Source of the DNA: Paractinoplanes polyasparticus | GTDB lineage: Bacteria > Actinomycetota > Actinomycetes > Mycobacteriales > Micromonosporaceae | Direction: 5' to 3' | Length of the DNA: 64,000 nt | NCBI RefSeq assembly: GCF_019710575.1 | Contig: NZ_JAHWFK010000013.1 | Coordinates: 248,001-312,000, forward strand | Shown: in pieces, positions 36,931 through 45,236 of the stretch | Layout of the letters: each line of letters opens with the position of its first letter | Numbering within the stretch: position 1 is the first letter of the stretch | Made by a program: the position numbers and the translations under genes | Notes under the pieces: model-generated | The model's database searches: none | What the model was told of the DNA's origin: nothing | Seen by the model: the letters and a program-made list of their open reading frames with translations, nothing else

Positions 36931-38105
36931 GCGGCCACCGTCCGGGGGCGGCGGGCACCGGCGGCGAGGCCGGAGCGGATCGTGCGCAGCGTCTCGAACC
37001 GGGTGAGGCCGATCGACAACGCGGTTTCCTCGAGCACGGCGGCGGCCTGGTCTTCCGGCAGGGCTCCCCCGGCGGCGAGCTGGCCGAGGGCCACCGCGGA
37101 GACGTAGAGCGTGTGATTGCGCTCGCCCTCGCCCGCCCGGCGCAGGTGGTCGAGCTGGCGACCGATCGCGGCGTCTAGGTAGGTCCCGGCCCGCCCGGTC
37201 GGCAGGTCGACGACGACCGGGCGTTGCGGCGGCAGCGGCGCGGGGGCGAGGCGTTCGGCGAGCCAGTCGGGCAGCTCGACGACCGGCAGGTCACGGGCGA
37301 GGGTGTAGGGCCGTCCGGCGGCGGTGCTGCCAGCGGCGACGACGTAGCCGCCGTGGGCGCGGGTGTCGACCAGCCAGCCGAGGCCGTTGCCGCGCTCCCC
37401 TGCCGTGTTGCGCAGGGCGGGACCGGTGGTCGGGTGCCGGAAGTAGAGGTGGGTGCCGCCCCGGCCGGTCATCACGGTGTACGTGTCGACGGGCACGGGC
37501 TGTCCGGCGGCCTCGCACAGGGCGGCGAACACCTCGGCACCGTGGCGGGCCTGCGAGCCGGGCGGCGGCGTCTGGTCGGGCTTGCGCACGTCCAGGTCGA
37601 TGACGGCTAGCCCGGACGGGCCGCAGGCGATGCCGACCCCGTACGGCACGCTGGCCCACCCGCGCCGGATCCGGTCGGGGTCGGTGGTGGCGCGGGCTTC
37701 CCACCCGGTGTGCCCGTCGCGGCAGCGCGGGTCCGTGTGAGTGCAGGCGTCGGCCGCGTGGTCGGGGAAGGCGGGCCGCTTGTCGTCGGGCCGCAGGGGG
37801 AAGACGTGCCAGCCGCGCGCGGCGGCGGCGAGGGCCACATCGCGCAAGAATTCGTTGTCGTACATGGGTTCCGGCCTCCTGATTTCGGGTGCGGACGGGC
37901 GGTTGTCGTGGGCGCAGGCAGCGCAGTAGCGGGCCTTTTCCCAGCCGGCGACTTGCAACGGCTGGCCGGAAAGGGTGTCCTCGGCGGCGACGGTCCGGTC
38001 GCAGATGTGCGGGTACGGTCCTTCGACCGGCACGAACCGGCCGAGGGCCTTGCTCGCGGCGATCCAATGACTCCCGCCCGGCCGACCTGCTCGGTTGGTG
38101 GTCAT
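36927..38105 (-). CDS. Bifunctional primase-polymerase with N-terminal Cys-rich extension
   Basis: Prim-Pol domain protein, 392 residues from the ATG that overlaps the upstream stop. Family motifs are ALAAAARGWHVFPLRPDDKR, GIACGPSGLAVIDLDVRKPD (catalytic DxD) and GGTHLYFRHP. The first 80 residues (HIC ... YCAAC) are not part of the usual domain. An internal ATG at 37865 (MYDNEFLRDVAL) has the GGAGGCCGGAACCC ribosome site, so a 312-residue form may be the main product. It is likely to prime replication of the excised AICE. Confidence 0.88.
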   Translation of the reverse strand: MTTNRAGRPGGSHWIAASKALGRFVPVEGPYPHICDRTVAAEDTLSGQPLQVAGWEKARYCAACAHDNRPSAPEIRRPEPMYDNEFLRDVALAAAARGWHVFPLRPDDKRPAFPDHAADACTHTDPRCRDGHTGWEARATTDPDRIRRGWASVPYGVGIACGPSGLAVIDLDVRKPDQTPPPGSQARHGAEVFAALCEAAGQPVPVDTYTVMTGRGGTHLYFRHPTTGPALRNTAGERGNGLGWLVDTRAHGGYVVAAGSTAAGRPYTLARDLPVVELPDWLAERLAPAPLPPQRPVVVDLPTGRAGTYLDAAIGRQLDHLRRAGEGERNHTLYVSAVALGQLAAGGALPEDQAAAVLEETALSIGLTRFETLRTIRSGLAAGARRPRTVAA

Positions 38106-38518
38106 GACCGGTCCGGCCCGATCCAGAGCTTGTGCCGGTCCTCGCCACCGATGCGGATCGCGGCGTCACGTTCGCGGTCGCCGAGCCGGTGCCGATGCGG
38201 TTCGGGTTCGAGCCGCACCCGGTCGTCGTCAATCAGGCCCCGGAGTGCCTGGTCGACCTCGGCGCGGGGCAGGTCACCAAGCTGCTCACGCAGGTCGGCG
38301 AGGTCGATCCACCGGCCCTTCGGCCCGGCACCGGTCTCGGCCAGCTCGGCGTACACGTCACGGATCCGGTCGCCAGGTCCGCCCGGTGGCGTGGCGACTT
38401 GCTCGCTTGCTGCTTCCCGTGCGGCCTTTTCTGCGGCGGTTTCGGCGCCCGGTCCGTAGCCGGTTTGCGGCAGTGCTCTGCCGCGGCTTCCCCGGCCGCC
38501 CATCATCGGGCCGCCCAT
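38102..38518 (-). CDS. Uncharacterised AICE protein, 138 residues
   Basis: The N-terminus is Gly/Ala-rich (MGGPMMGGRGSRGRALPQTG). The second half looks like a small winged-HTH (RWIDLADLREQLGDLPRAEV, DQALRGLIDDDRVRLEPEPH). It overlaps the DUF4417 gene by 16 bp and the primase start by 4 bp, so it is part of the replication operon. A DNA-binding accessory role is an inference. Confidence 0.7.
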   Translation of the reverse strand: MGGPMMGGRGSRGRALPQTGYGPGAETAAEKAAREAASEQVATPPGGPGDRIRDVYAELAETGAGPKGRWIDLADLREQLGDLPRAEVDQALRGLIDDDRVRLEPEPHRHRLGDRERDAAIRIGGEDRHKLWIGPDRS

Positions 38519-39177
38519 CGCGACGGGTACGACCGGACCGGTGTGTCACCAACCGTGCAGGTTGGCAGCGCGGTGCCGTAGACGAGCACGAGCGAAGGAC
38601 GAATCCGGTTGCACATCGCGGCGTAGCCGTCCGCGAACAGGGTCCTGGCCTCGCGGTCACGGACGATGCCGACGGTGGACACGGCCACGATCGAGCCGGG
38701 CGCGATACCGGCGAACGCGAAGGGGTAGCTGTCCGGCGTCGACCACGACACGGTCGGGATGACGGTCACGCCGTGGGCGAGCAGCCACGCGCCGCACCAC
38801 CGGGACCGGTAGACCTGCCATTGCTGCATGACCAGCGGCATCGTGGTCCACAGGCTGAAATCCGGGGTCAGCGCGGAACCGACCGAGGCGCAGCGCGAAA
38901 GGCCACGCTCGGGCTTGGTCCACACGGTCTCGAACCGGTAGTCATCCAGGAAGAAATGCACCGCGTCGGCCGGGCCGGCCGCGGCGACGGCCCGGCGGTC
39001 GGTGTAGGGCAGCAACCGTGCAGGTTCGCACGCGGCGGGCGGGAGGTCGGGGATTCCCCACGGGTTCGAGCTGGGGAACAGCGCACGGATATTGAGCCGA
39101 TCCCAGTTGCCGGGCATCTCGGTCCACCGGTGCGAGCTGCGGGTGGCGCCGAGGGTGTATTCGGGTGCGAGGGCCAT
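38503..39177 (-). CDS. DUF4417-family protein
   Basis: A 224-residue protein matching the DUF4417 pattern seen in phages and plasmids: VHFFLDDYRFETVWTKPERG, DFSLWTTMPLVMQQWQVYRS, PTVSWSTPDSYPFAFAGI and SIVAVSTVGI. Function is unknown. Its start overlaps the methyltransferase stop (TGATG), so the two are co-translated. Confidence 0.8.
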   Translation of the reverse strand: MALAPEYTLGATRSSHRWTEMPGNWDRLNIRALFPSSNPWGIPDLPPAACEPARLLPYTDRRAVAAAGPADAVHFFLDDYRFETVWTKPERGLSRCASVGSALTPDFSLWTTMPLVMQQWQVYRSRWCGAWLLAHGVTVIPTVSWSTPDSYPFAFAGIAPGSIVAVSTVGIVRDREARTLFADGYAAMCNRIRPSLVLVYGTALPTCTVGDTPVRSYPSRWAAR

Positions 39178-40475
39178 CAGGCGGCCTCCTGTCGTGGGCA
39201 GAACAGATCAGGTTGGGCGTGTGCCGCCGAGGCCGGCTCGGTGAGCAGCAGCCGCAGGGCGAGGCCGGCTGCCTGCGGGACGACGCCGTTGCCGAGCACC
39301 TTCAGCGCTTCGGTGCGCTTGGGGAGTACGTCGGTGACCCAGCCGGCAGGCAGGCCCATCAGCCACTCGACGAACACGGGAGAGAGCTGTCGCCGGTTAC
39401 GGCCGGGCACGGTCGGCTCGGGTGCGGCCCGGCCGGTGACCTGCTCCCAGCGGGCGATTGCGGGCGCGTAGGCGCCCCACCGGTTGGGTTGCACGGCGGC
39501 GGGCAGCGCGAGGTCACCGGCGCTGCCACGCTGGTTCGGGCCGCCCTTGGTGCCGTCCGTCGCCCGAGGGGTGGGCAACAGCCGGTCCACCTGGTCGAAC
39601 ACAACCCGCGACAGCGGCGGCCGGAAGCCCTCGCCAGCACGGCGGCCCTCGGTACCCGAGTCGGTCACCTTCGGCGTGGGCAGCAGCGCGACCGCGTCGT
39701 CCAGCCCGAACGTGCGATCGGGGCTGTTGAGCCGGGCGACGGCCGTTGCCGGTGACGGGAACCCGGAGCCGCGGCCGAGGGTGGAGACCGGCGTGGGTAG
39801 CAGGTGCTCGACGGCTGTCAGCCCCGGCGACTTGCGGGCCTGCTCGCCTGGGGAACCGTTGCGCCGGGCGTCGCTGGCCTTCGGTGTGGGCAGGACGCGC
39901 AGCTCGGCTACAGGCCCGGCAGGGTCGGTTCCTCGCAGCCAGGGAGCGGCTTCCTCCTGCGGCCACGCGGCGACGAAGAGGCGTTCGCGGCGGTGGGCCG
40001 CTCCGGCGTCGGAAGCTCGTACGCAGCTCCACCGTCCCACGTACCCGATGGCGGCCAGTGAGGCGGTGACGACGTCGAAGCCGAGGGCCAGGTGCCCGCG
40101 GACGTTTTCCAGGACGACGAGTCGGGGTCGTAGTACGCGAATGGCTGACCAGACGTCGTACCAGCGGTTGCGGGGGTCATCGAAGCCCTTCCGGTGTCCG
40201 GCGAAGCTGAACGGCTGGCAGGGGTAGCCGGCCAGCAGCAGATCGATCGGGCCGAGGCCGGCCCAGCCGTCGGCGGCGGTGACGGCGGCGATGTCGCCGA
40301 GGTTCAGCACGCCCGGCCAGCGCGCCGCGAGCACCCGCGACGGCACTGCGTCGTACTCGCCGTGCCATGCCGGCTCGATCGGGCCGAGGGCCAGAGCGGC
40401 ACCCAGCTCCAGCCCGCCGTAACCCGAGCACAGCGACCCGGCGCGCAGCGGCGTTGCAGCGACCGGGCGCATCAC
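39177..40475 (-). CDS. DNA (cytosine-5) methyltransferase, orphan
   Basis: A 432-residue C5-MTase. Motif I is SLCSGYGGLELG, motif IV GYPCQPFSFAG with catalytic C86, motif VI ENV (123-125), motif VIII RRERLFV and motif X VLGNGVVPQ. A long target-recognition region lies at about 170-380. No restriction enzyme gene adjoins it, so it is probably protective or regulatory; the target sequence cannot be read from sequence. It sits inside the replication/transfer operon. Confidence 0.94.
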   Translation of the reverse strand: MMRPVAATPLRAGSLCSGYGGLELGAALALGPIEPAWHGEYDAVPSRVLAARWPGVLNLGDIAAVTAADGWAGLGPIDLLLAGYPCQPFSFAGHRKGFDDPRNRWYDVWSAIRVLRPRLVVLENVRGHLALGFDVVTASLAAIGYVGRWSCVRASDAGAAHRRERLFVAAWPQEEAAPWLRGTDPAGPVAELRVLPTPKASDARRNGSPGEQARKSPGLTAVEHLLPTPVSTLGRGSGFPSPATAVARLNSPDRTFGLDDAVALLPTPKVTDSGTEGRRAGEGFRPPLSRVVFDQVDRLLPTPRATDGTKGGPNQRGSAGDLALPAAVQPNRWGAYAPAIARWEQVTGRAAPEPTVPGRNRRQLSPVFVEWLMGLPAGWVTDVLPKRTEALKVLGNGVVPQAAGLALRLLLTEPASAAHAQPDLFCPRQEAA

Positions 40476-40810
40476 GCGGCCCTCCGCCTGATCGCGGGCC
40501 GCTCGGTCCGGCCGTGCAGCACGCCGCGCCGGATCGCGACCGCGGTCAGCAGCTCGCGCATGAGCCGCAACGTGGTGGCGAGCTGCCAGCGGGCGCCGGT
40601 TTCGGTGTGGTGCAACGGGATCCGGGCGCGCACTTCGAGGTACTCGGTGTCGCCGGCGCGGACGCGGGTGATGACGGTCCGGCCGCCGATGGCGTCGGCG
40701 ATCAGGTCGGCGGAGCGGTGCTCAGCGATCCCGCAGCGGTGGTCGCGGGTACACCAGGTTGTGTGTTCGGTGGGCTCGCGGTGGAAGCGGGCCATGGTCC
40801 GGGCGGCCAT
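40472..40810 (-). CDS. Small uncharacterised protein, 112 residues
   Basis: Contains TTWCTRDHRCGIAEHRSADL, with two Cys and several His that could bind metal, and RAGDTEYLEVRARIPLHHTE. Layout resembles small actinobacterial AICE/plasmid proteins of the DUF6907 kind, but this is not certain. The ATG overlaps the upstream stop (TGATG) and its stop overlaps the methyltransferase start. Confidence 0.65.
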   Translation of the reverse strand: MAARTMARFHREPTEHTTWCTRDHRCGIAEHRSADLIADAIGGRTVITRVRAGDTEYLEVRARIPLHHTETGARWQLATTLRLMRELLTAVAIRRGVLHGRTERPAIRRRAA

Positions 40811-41058
40811 CAGCGGGCGTCCCGGCGGATGCCGTTGAGCCGGTTGTAGATCCAGCGGCCGGCGCGCAGGCGGCGGCCGGTGCCGTCGCAGCGGCGGCAG
40901 AGCCGGAACGCCCGGCCCGACGGGGAGCGGCGCTTGCCGGTGCCGTCGCACTTGCGGCACGCCTTGAACGGCCAGATCCAGCACGCAGCGGAGTAACCGA
41001 GGGTGACGGTCAGCAGGGCGAGGGTGAGAGTGATAGTGGCGGTGAGCTGGGGGTCCAC
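40810..41058 (-). CDS. Membrane-anchored DnaJ-type zinc-ribbon protein
   Basis: An 82-residue protein: one N-terminal membrane helix (TATITLTLALLTVTLGYSAA) then CRKCDGTGKRRS and CRRCDGTGRRL, two CxxCxGxG knuckles like half of a DnaJ zinc finger, and a basic tail. It lies directly after the GCTAGC repeat cluster and downstream of the translocase. A role in transfer-complex assembly is plausible but unproven. Confidence 0.72.
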   Translation of the reverse strand: MDPQLTATITLTLALLTVTLGYSAACWIWPFKACRKCDGTGKRRSPSGRAFRLCRRCDGTGRRLRAGRWIYNRLNGIRRDAR

Positions 41059-41101
41059 AACAGCCTCCAGGGCCAGTTTTTGGGTGTGCGGGGCCGTGAG
41101 C

Positions 41102-41187
41102 TGCTAGCCACTAGCGGGCAGCTCAGAATCTTGATCAGGTGCTAGCGGGTCTGCTAGCGCTAGCAGGGCGAGGTGCTAGCGCTAGCA
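41102..41187. repeat. GCTAGC repeat cluster, candidate transfer locus (clt)
   Basis: Six GCTAGC hexamers lie within 84 bp (41103, 41141, 41153, 41159, 41175, 41181), plus a CTAGCG at 41111. Two pairs form 14-bp palindromes TGCTAGCGCTAGCA (41152-41165 and 41174-41187). The cluster is in the gap just after the translocase gene. In pSAM2/pSVH1-type systems TraB recognises short repeats (TRS) next to its gene, so this is the best clt candidate; a replication iteron is an alternative. Confidence 0.7.
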
Positions 41188-41199
41188 GCCCTGGCGGGC

Positions 41200-43383
41200 T
41201 CAGTCGGCGGACCGCTTGCGGTCACGCTCCGCGATCGCGGTCAGGAGGTCGGTGTGCTTGATCCCGCGCCGGGTGACCGACTTGCCGTCGACACGGCGGC
41301 CGACGTCGGCGACCTTGATCGCGCCGTGGGGCTTGAGCGCTGCGGTGAGCTGCGCGGCCTCCCACCCGCCGTACGTCTCGGGCCGCAGCTCGGCCAGCCC
41401 GGCGCACAAGGTCTCGTTCCACGCCGACTTCTCGTCGCCCGGCCACACCCGCGCCAGGTCGTCCAGCACGCTGTGCTGCGGCCCCATCTCCCGCTCGGCC
41501 GGGAAGGTCGGGATGTTGCCGGCCGCCGTGCGCAGCGCGACCGCGCGGGCCACGATCCGGGCGGCGGCGTTGGTGTCCACGTAGTACGAGCGCACGGCGG
41601 TGGCGCCGGGGCCGAAGCCGCGCAGGATGCCCCACCCGGCCTCATCGACCGGCCGGAACACGGTCGCCCGGTAACCCTGCTTGTAGGCCGAGGTGCCCAG
41701 GATCATGTCGTTGGCGGTCTGGTCCGCGACGCTGAGGCAGAACCGGGAGTTGACGTTGCGGGTGATCCCGGTCGGCAGGCTGTCCTTGTCGGGGATCTGC
41801 GTGCCGATCAGGATGATGATCCCCAGCGCCCGGCCGAGCTTGATGACCTTCTCCAGGATCTCCCCGGCGTCCTTGCCGTACTTGCTGGTCATCAGCTCCT
41901 GCAACTCGTCGAACCACGCCACCAGCGGGTGCAGCCCGGATCCCTTGAGCGAGGCCAGCTCGGGCGTGACCTTGTTCTCCGGGGCCTTGCCCATCCGGGC
42001 GTAGTGCTCGATCCGCTTGGACCGGCGCCGGGCCTCTTCGTACAGCCACTCGATGAACGCGAACGCCTTGGCCAGGGTCTCGTCATCGAAGCCGTTGCCG
42101 TACTCGGCCATCACCGACTCCAGCACGGCGAAGTCACCGACGCCCTTGAGTTCGTAGCCCCGGATCTCGGTCCGCGGGTCCAGGGCGGCGGCGAGGACCA
42201 GGTCGCGCAGGGCGAACGTCTTACCGCTACCGGGCTGCCCGCCGAACAGGAAGTTGCGGTACATCAGGTCCACGCTCACGGTGTCGAGCCGGGGCGTGGT
42301 GGCGAACGCGAACGCCTTGAACACGTCCACCTTCGCGCTCTCGGCCAGCAGCGGCCAGGGCGGTGCCGTCATCTGCGAGGCGGGCTCGTAGCCGACCCAC
42401 AGGGCCAGCCGGCCGGTGTGACCGGGCGCGGGCTCGGGCCACACCTGATCCAGCGGGAGCCGCATCGCTGAGGCGAGCTTGCCCCGGCGGGCGATCACCT
42501 CGGACGCTTCCACCCCGTACGGCAGGTCCACGATGGCCAGGTGCCCGGGGCCGTCGCGGTGGATGTCCACCGGGAACGTGATGGCCTTGGCGTCCTTGGC
42601 CACCGCCGAGTTGATGGCGGCCATCTGCAGCGAGGTCAAAGCGCGGCGCACCAGCTCGGCGGTGAGCTTGCGGTAGCGGGTGCCCTCGTTCACCCGGTCG
42701 GTGAGCGGCTTGTCAGCCGGGCGGCCTCGGGTGGCCAGGAACGGCACCACCACGGCCAGCGCCGCCCACCGCCACCAGGCCGGACCGAGGGCGAGCACCA
42801 CGACGGCCGTCACGATCAGGGCTCCGGCCAGGGCGAGGACCCACCAGCGCCACGCGGTCTGACGCTGGCGCCGGGCGTCCAGCTTCAACCAGACGTCGGC
42901 CTCGCCCCGGGCGGCGGCGGCCTGCCGCAGGTGCCAGTTGCCCTCCTCGGCGGTAGCCCAGTGCAGAGCCTGACCGAGGCCGCGGAACAGGCCGACCGGT
43001 GCCCACACCGCCGTCTTGGCGGCGTACTTGGGCAGCCGCACGCCGTGGTACGCCGCAACGTATCCGGCGTCCTTGGTCTGGTGCTTCGCGGCGGCCTTGA
43101 TGCCGCGCCACGAGCGTGCCCAGTCGGCCAGGATCGGCCGGCGCTCACGCTGGCGAAGCTGGATCTCGTGCGGGATGTCCTCGGCCGCGTCGACCGGACC
43201 GCCGTCGGCGGCCGGGGTGTCGTCAACGGTCTCGGCGTCCTCGCCGTCGGTGTCGTCGGCCGGGGCGGGCGTCGCGGCGACGCGGCGGGTGCGGGCCGCT
43301 TCCAGGTCGAGCACCTCGGCCTCGGTGGCGTCGCGGGCGGTGGTGTGGAAGTCGTCGGGGTCGTGGTGCGGTTGGGTGCTCAC
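41200..43383 (-). CDS. FtsK/SpoIIIE-type conjugative DNA translocase (TraB/TraSA-like)
   Basis: A 727-residue hexameric DNA pump for conjugative transfer of double-stranded DNA between hyphae. It has a disordered acidic N-terminus, two membrane helices (about 178-222), Walker A GGQPGSGKT (about 381-389), Walker B LVAWFDELQELM (near 485) and RALGIIILIGTQIPDKDSLP. The C-terminal 80 residues resemble a winged-HTH (KPHGAIKVADVGRRVDGKSV), as used by TraB to read clt repeats. The repeat cluster follows immediately. Confidence 0.93.
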   Translation of the reverse strand: MSTQPHHDPDDFHTTARDATEAEVLDLEAARTRRVAATPAPADDTDGEDAETVDDTPAADGGPVDAAEDIPHEIQLRQRERRPILADWARSWRGIKAAAKHQTKDAGYVAAYHGVRLPKYAAKTAVWAPVGLFRGLGQALHWATAEEGNWHLRQAAAARGEADVWLKLDARRQRQTAWRWWVLALAGALIVTAVVVLALGPAWWRWAALAVVVPFLATRGRPADKPLTDRVNEGTRYRKLTAELVRRALTSLQMAAINSAVAKDAKAITFPVDIHRDGPGHLAIVDLPYGVEASEVIARRGKLASAMRLPLDQVWPEPAPGHTGRLALWVGYEPASQMTAPPWPLLAESAKVDVFKAFAFATTPRLDTVSVDLMYRNFLFGGQPGSGKTFALRDLVLAAALDPRTEIRGYELKGVGDFAVLESVMAEYGNGFDDETLAKAFAFIEWLYEEARRRSKRIEHYARMGKAPENKVTPELASLKGSGLHPLVAWFDELQELMTSKYGKDAGEILEKVIKLGRALGIIILIGTQIPDKDSLPTGITRNVNSRFCLSVADQTANDMILGTSAYKQGYRATVFRPVDEAGWGILRGFGPGATAVRSYYVDTNAAARIVARAVALRTAAGNIPTFPAEREMGPQHSVLDDLARVWPGDEKSAWNETLCAGLAELRPETYGGWEAAQLTAALKPHGAIKVADVGRRVDGKSVTRRGIKHTDLLTAIAERDRKRSAD

Positions 43384-43402
43384 GGTGTCTGTCCTCCGAG
43401 CT

Positions 43403-43861
43403 TCAGGCGGCGATCATGAGGGCGGCGACGAACAGGAACAGGTAGTGGAAGGACTGATCGAGGGCGTAGGTGCCGGTGCCCATGCAGGGGTTGTCGTCGT
43501 GGCCGGGACGCGGGCGGCCGAGGGCGAGGAACCCGTCCAGCCGGGCCAGCCGTGCGAGCGCGGTCAGTGGTGTGCGCCGGTCGGCGATGTAGTGCGTGAC
43601 CGCGGAGACGCCGAGGCCGGCGGCGACTTGCCACGGGTTGAGCGGAAGGCCGAGGCCGGAGTGCAGGGCGTTCAGCGCGAGCATCGCGGTTGCCGTGTAG
43701 CTGGCGACGTGCGCGGCACAGGCGATCCGGCCGGGCCAGCCCGGGCGGCCTTTGGTCAGGGCTTGGTGGTCGGTTTGGATCCAGTGGTCGGCGACCTGGT
43801 GGGCGACGAACAGGGCGGCGAAGACGGCGGCGAAGGTGGCGGTGTGGTCGGTGGTGGTCAT
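43403..43861 (-). CDS. DUF3307-like membrane protein
   Basis: A 152-residue protein with three to four hydrophobic segments. It has the DUF3307 pattern HQVADHWIQTDHQALTKGRP, THYIADRR and a C-terminal DQSFHYLFLFVAALMIA with conserved His. Homologues accompany FtsK-type transfer genes in AICEs; function unknown. It lies 19 bp before the translocase and overlaps the upstream small gene by 4 bp. Confidence 0.78.
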   Translation of the reverse strand: MTTTDHTATFAAVFAALFVAHQVADHWIQTDHQALTKGRPGWPGRIACAAHVASYTATAMLALNALHSGLGLPLNPWQVAAGLGVSAVTHYIADRRTPLTALARLARLDGFLALGRPRPGHDDNPCMGTGTYALDQSFHYLFLFVAALMIAA

Positions 43862-44025
43862 CGCGTGGTGCCGATCGAGCGGCGGTCGCGGGTGGCAGCG
43901 GCGGCGCGGCGAGAGTCGATGATGGCCTGTCGCGCGTCGGCGGCCCGGGCGGCGTCCTGAGCGGCCTTGATGTCCTGTGCGCTGGGCTCGGCCTTGGTGC
44001 CGGGGCCGAAGAGACTGCTTGCCAT
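43858..44025 (-). CDS. Small protein between Spd-like genes, 55 residues
   Basis: ATG 44025 has AGGAGAG nine bases upstream. The product begins MASSLFGPGTKAEPSAQDIK and is then an Ala/Arg-rich helix (AAQDAARAADARQAIIDSRR). It overlaps the DUF3307 start by 4 bp (ATGA). Function unknown; similar small proteins occur in AICE transfer operons. Confidence 0.7.
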   Translation of the reverse strand: MASSLFGPGTKAEPSAQDIKAAQDAARAADARQAIIDSRRAAAATRDRRSIGTTR

Positions 44026-44117
44026 ACTGGGTGCTCTCCTGACGGTTCTCGTGACTGGTGGGAGACCGGCGGTACGGCGCTTGACTTGGTGGTTGGGAGC
44101 CGTGCCGCCGGGCGGAG

Positions 44118-44858
44118 CTAGGCTGCGATCAGGTCGGGCGTTTCCGCAGGAACTGGGGCAGATGGTGACGCGTCGGTGGCGTTCAGGGCGGCGAGGTGAC
44201 GCCGGGCGGTCGACGGGGAGACACCGGCCTTGGCGGCGATCTGGGCGACCGGCGCGCCGGGCATTTTGGCGGCGACTTTGGCGACCTTCTCGGCTGATGC
44301 GGGGCGCGGGGTGACGCGCTTGACGGGTGCCTTCTTGACCGCCGGGGTCGGCGCGAGGGCCCCGGCCACGACCGGCGCGGCGGGCATCTCGGGAGTTGGC
44401 GCCGGGGTGGCGGCCGGCGCGGGTGGCACGGCTGGCACGGTCTGCGGTGTGGTGTCGGTGAGAGTGCGGATCCGGCCGCCGATCTCGACCATGCAGATCG
44501 AGGCAACCACGATCAGGCCGTCCACGCTGAGGGGCAGCAGGTAAGGCGAGGCACCGGTCTCGCCGTAGTGAGTGGCGACGCCCACCATGTGCCAGTACGA
44601 CACCCACGCCGCGATGCCCGCGATCACAGCGGCGGCAGCCAGCCGCACGATCGACTTCACGCCACGTTGTGCCGGAATCCGGGAGATCAGTTCCACCGTC
44701 AGCAGCAGCGCGAGCGGCGACCACGCGGAGATCGCCTGACTGATCGCGTTGTCGGCAGCGTGCAGCACGTTGCCCGCCAGCGACGCCGCGATGCCGAGCA
44801 CGAATACGGCGCGGACTCCCCAACTGACGCGCTTGAGGCTCGCGAGGTCCTGAGTCAT
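44118..44858 (-). CDS. DUF2637/SpdB-like membrane protein with HTH tail
   Basis: A 246-residue protein with four membrane helices (WGVRAVFVLGIAASLAGNVL, WSPLALLLTVELIS, SIVRLAAAAVIAGIAAWVSY and PLSVDGLIVVASICMVEI). A Pro/Ala-rich linker and a C-terminal HTH (APVAQIAAKAGVSPSTARRH) follow. The DUF2637 core is found in Spd plasmid-spread proteins, which move plasmids along the recipient mycelium. Its ATG overlaps the upstream stop. Confidence 0.82.
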   Translation of the reverse strand: MTQDLASLKRVSWGVRAVFVLGIAASLAGNVLHAADNAISQAISAWSPLALLLTVELISRIPAQRGVKSIVRLAAAAVIAGIAAWVSYWHMVGVATHYGETGASPYLLPLSVDGLIVVASICMVEIGGRIRTLTDTTPQTVPAVPPAPAATPAPTPEMPAAPVVAGALAPTPAVKKAPVKRVTPRPASAEKVAKVAAKMPGAPVAQIAAKAGVSPSTARRHLAALNATDASPSAPVPAETPDLIAA

Positions 44859-45103
44859 CACGCGACCGCCTTCCGGGCGGCGGGACGCGTGGCCAGCTCG
44901 GCGGCAACGCGGGTGACGCGGGCCTCGGCCCGACGCAGCCGCCGCCAGTCCAACGGCGATGGGCCGCCGTGGTCGGCGGCGTTGATAAGGGTGATCTCGG
45001 CGTCCAACACCGTCAGTTCCGCGTCGATCAGCGGCCATTCGGCTTCGATCGCGGACAGGTCGCCCGCCGTCGGCTCGGCGAGTCGGAGCATGTGCGTTCG
45101 CAC
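44858..45103 (-). CDS. DUF6284-like small protein
   Basis: An 81-residue acidic, helical protein (LSAIEAEWPLIDAELTVLDA) with a basic C-terminal half (RRLRRAEARVTRVAAELATR). It is the first gene of the transfer operon, after the operator region, and overlaps the DUF2637 gene (TGATG). Resembles DUF6284 proteins from AICEs; function unknown. Confidence 0.68.
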   Translation of the reverse strand: MRTHMLRLAEPTAGDLSAIEAEWPLIDAELTVLDAEITLINAADHGGPSPLDWRRLRRAEARVTRVAAELATRPAARKAVA

Positions 45104-45129
45104 TGCGGAACCTCCAAGACTGGATGTAC

Positions 45130-45222
45130 TGGGCTAGTCCAGTAGCAATGCCCTGACCGTAGGCTAGGTGGGCTAGTCCAGTCAATGCCAAAACCCGAAC
45201 TAACCGCGCTGGGCTAGTCCGG
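45130..45222. promoter_or_regulatory. Three TGGGCTAGTCC operators in the divergent promoter region
   Basis: TGGGCTAGTCC(A/G)G occurs at 45130-45142, 45169-45181 and 45210-45222, all in the same orientation. The first is extended as ACTGG...CCAGT. They lie between the transfer operon and the GntR gene; the third is 15 bp before the GntR ATG. They are the likely binding sites of that GntR protein, giving autoregulation and repression of transfer genes as KorSA does in pSAM2. Confidence 0.8.
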
Positions 45223-45236
45223 TGTAAGGTGGCCCG

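Noticed and set aside
43858..44907. A 349-residue minus-strand ORF covering the Spd-like gene
   Set aside because: Most of it is an Arg-rich shadow of the DUF2637 frame. Only its last 55 codons, with their own ATG and AGGAGAG, look real and are annotated.
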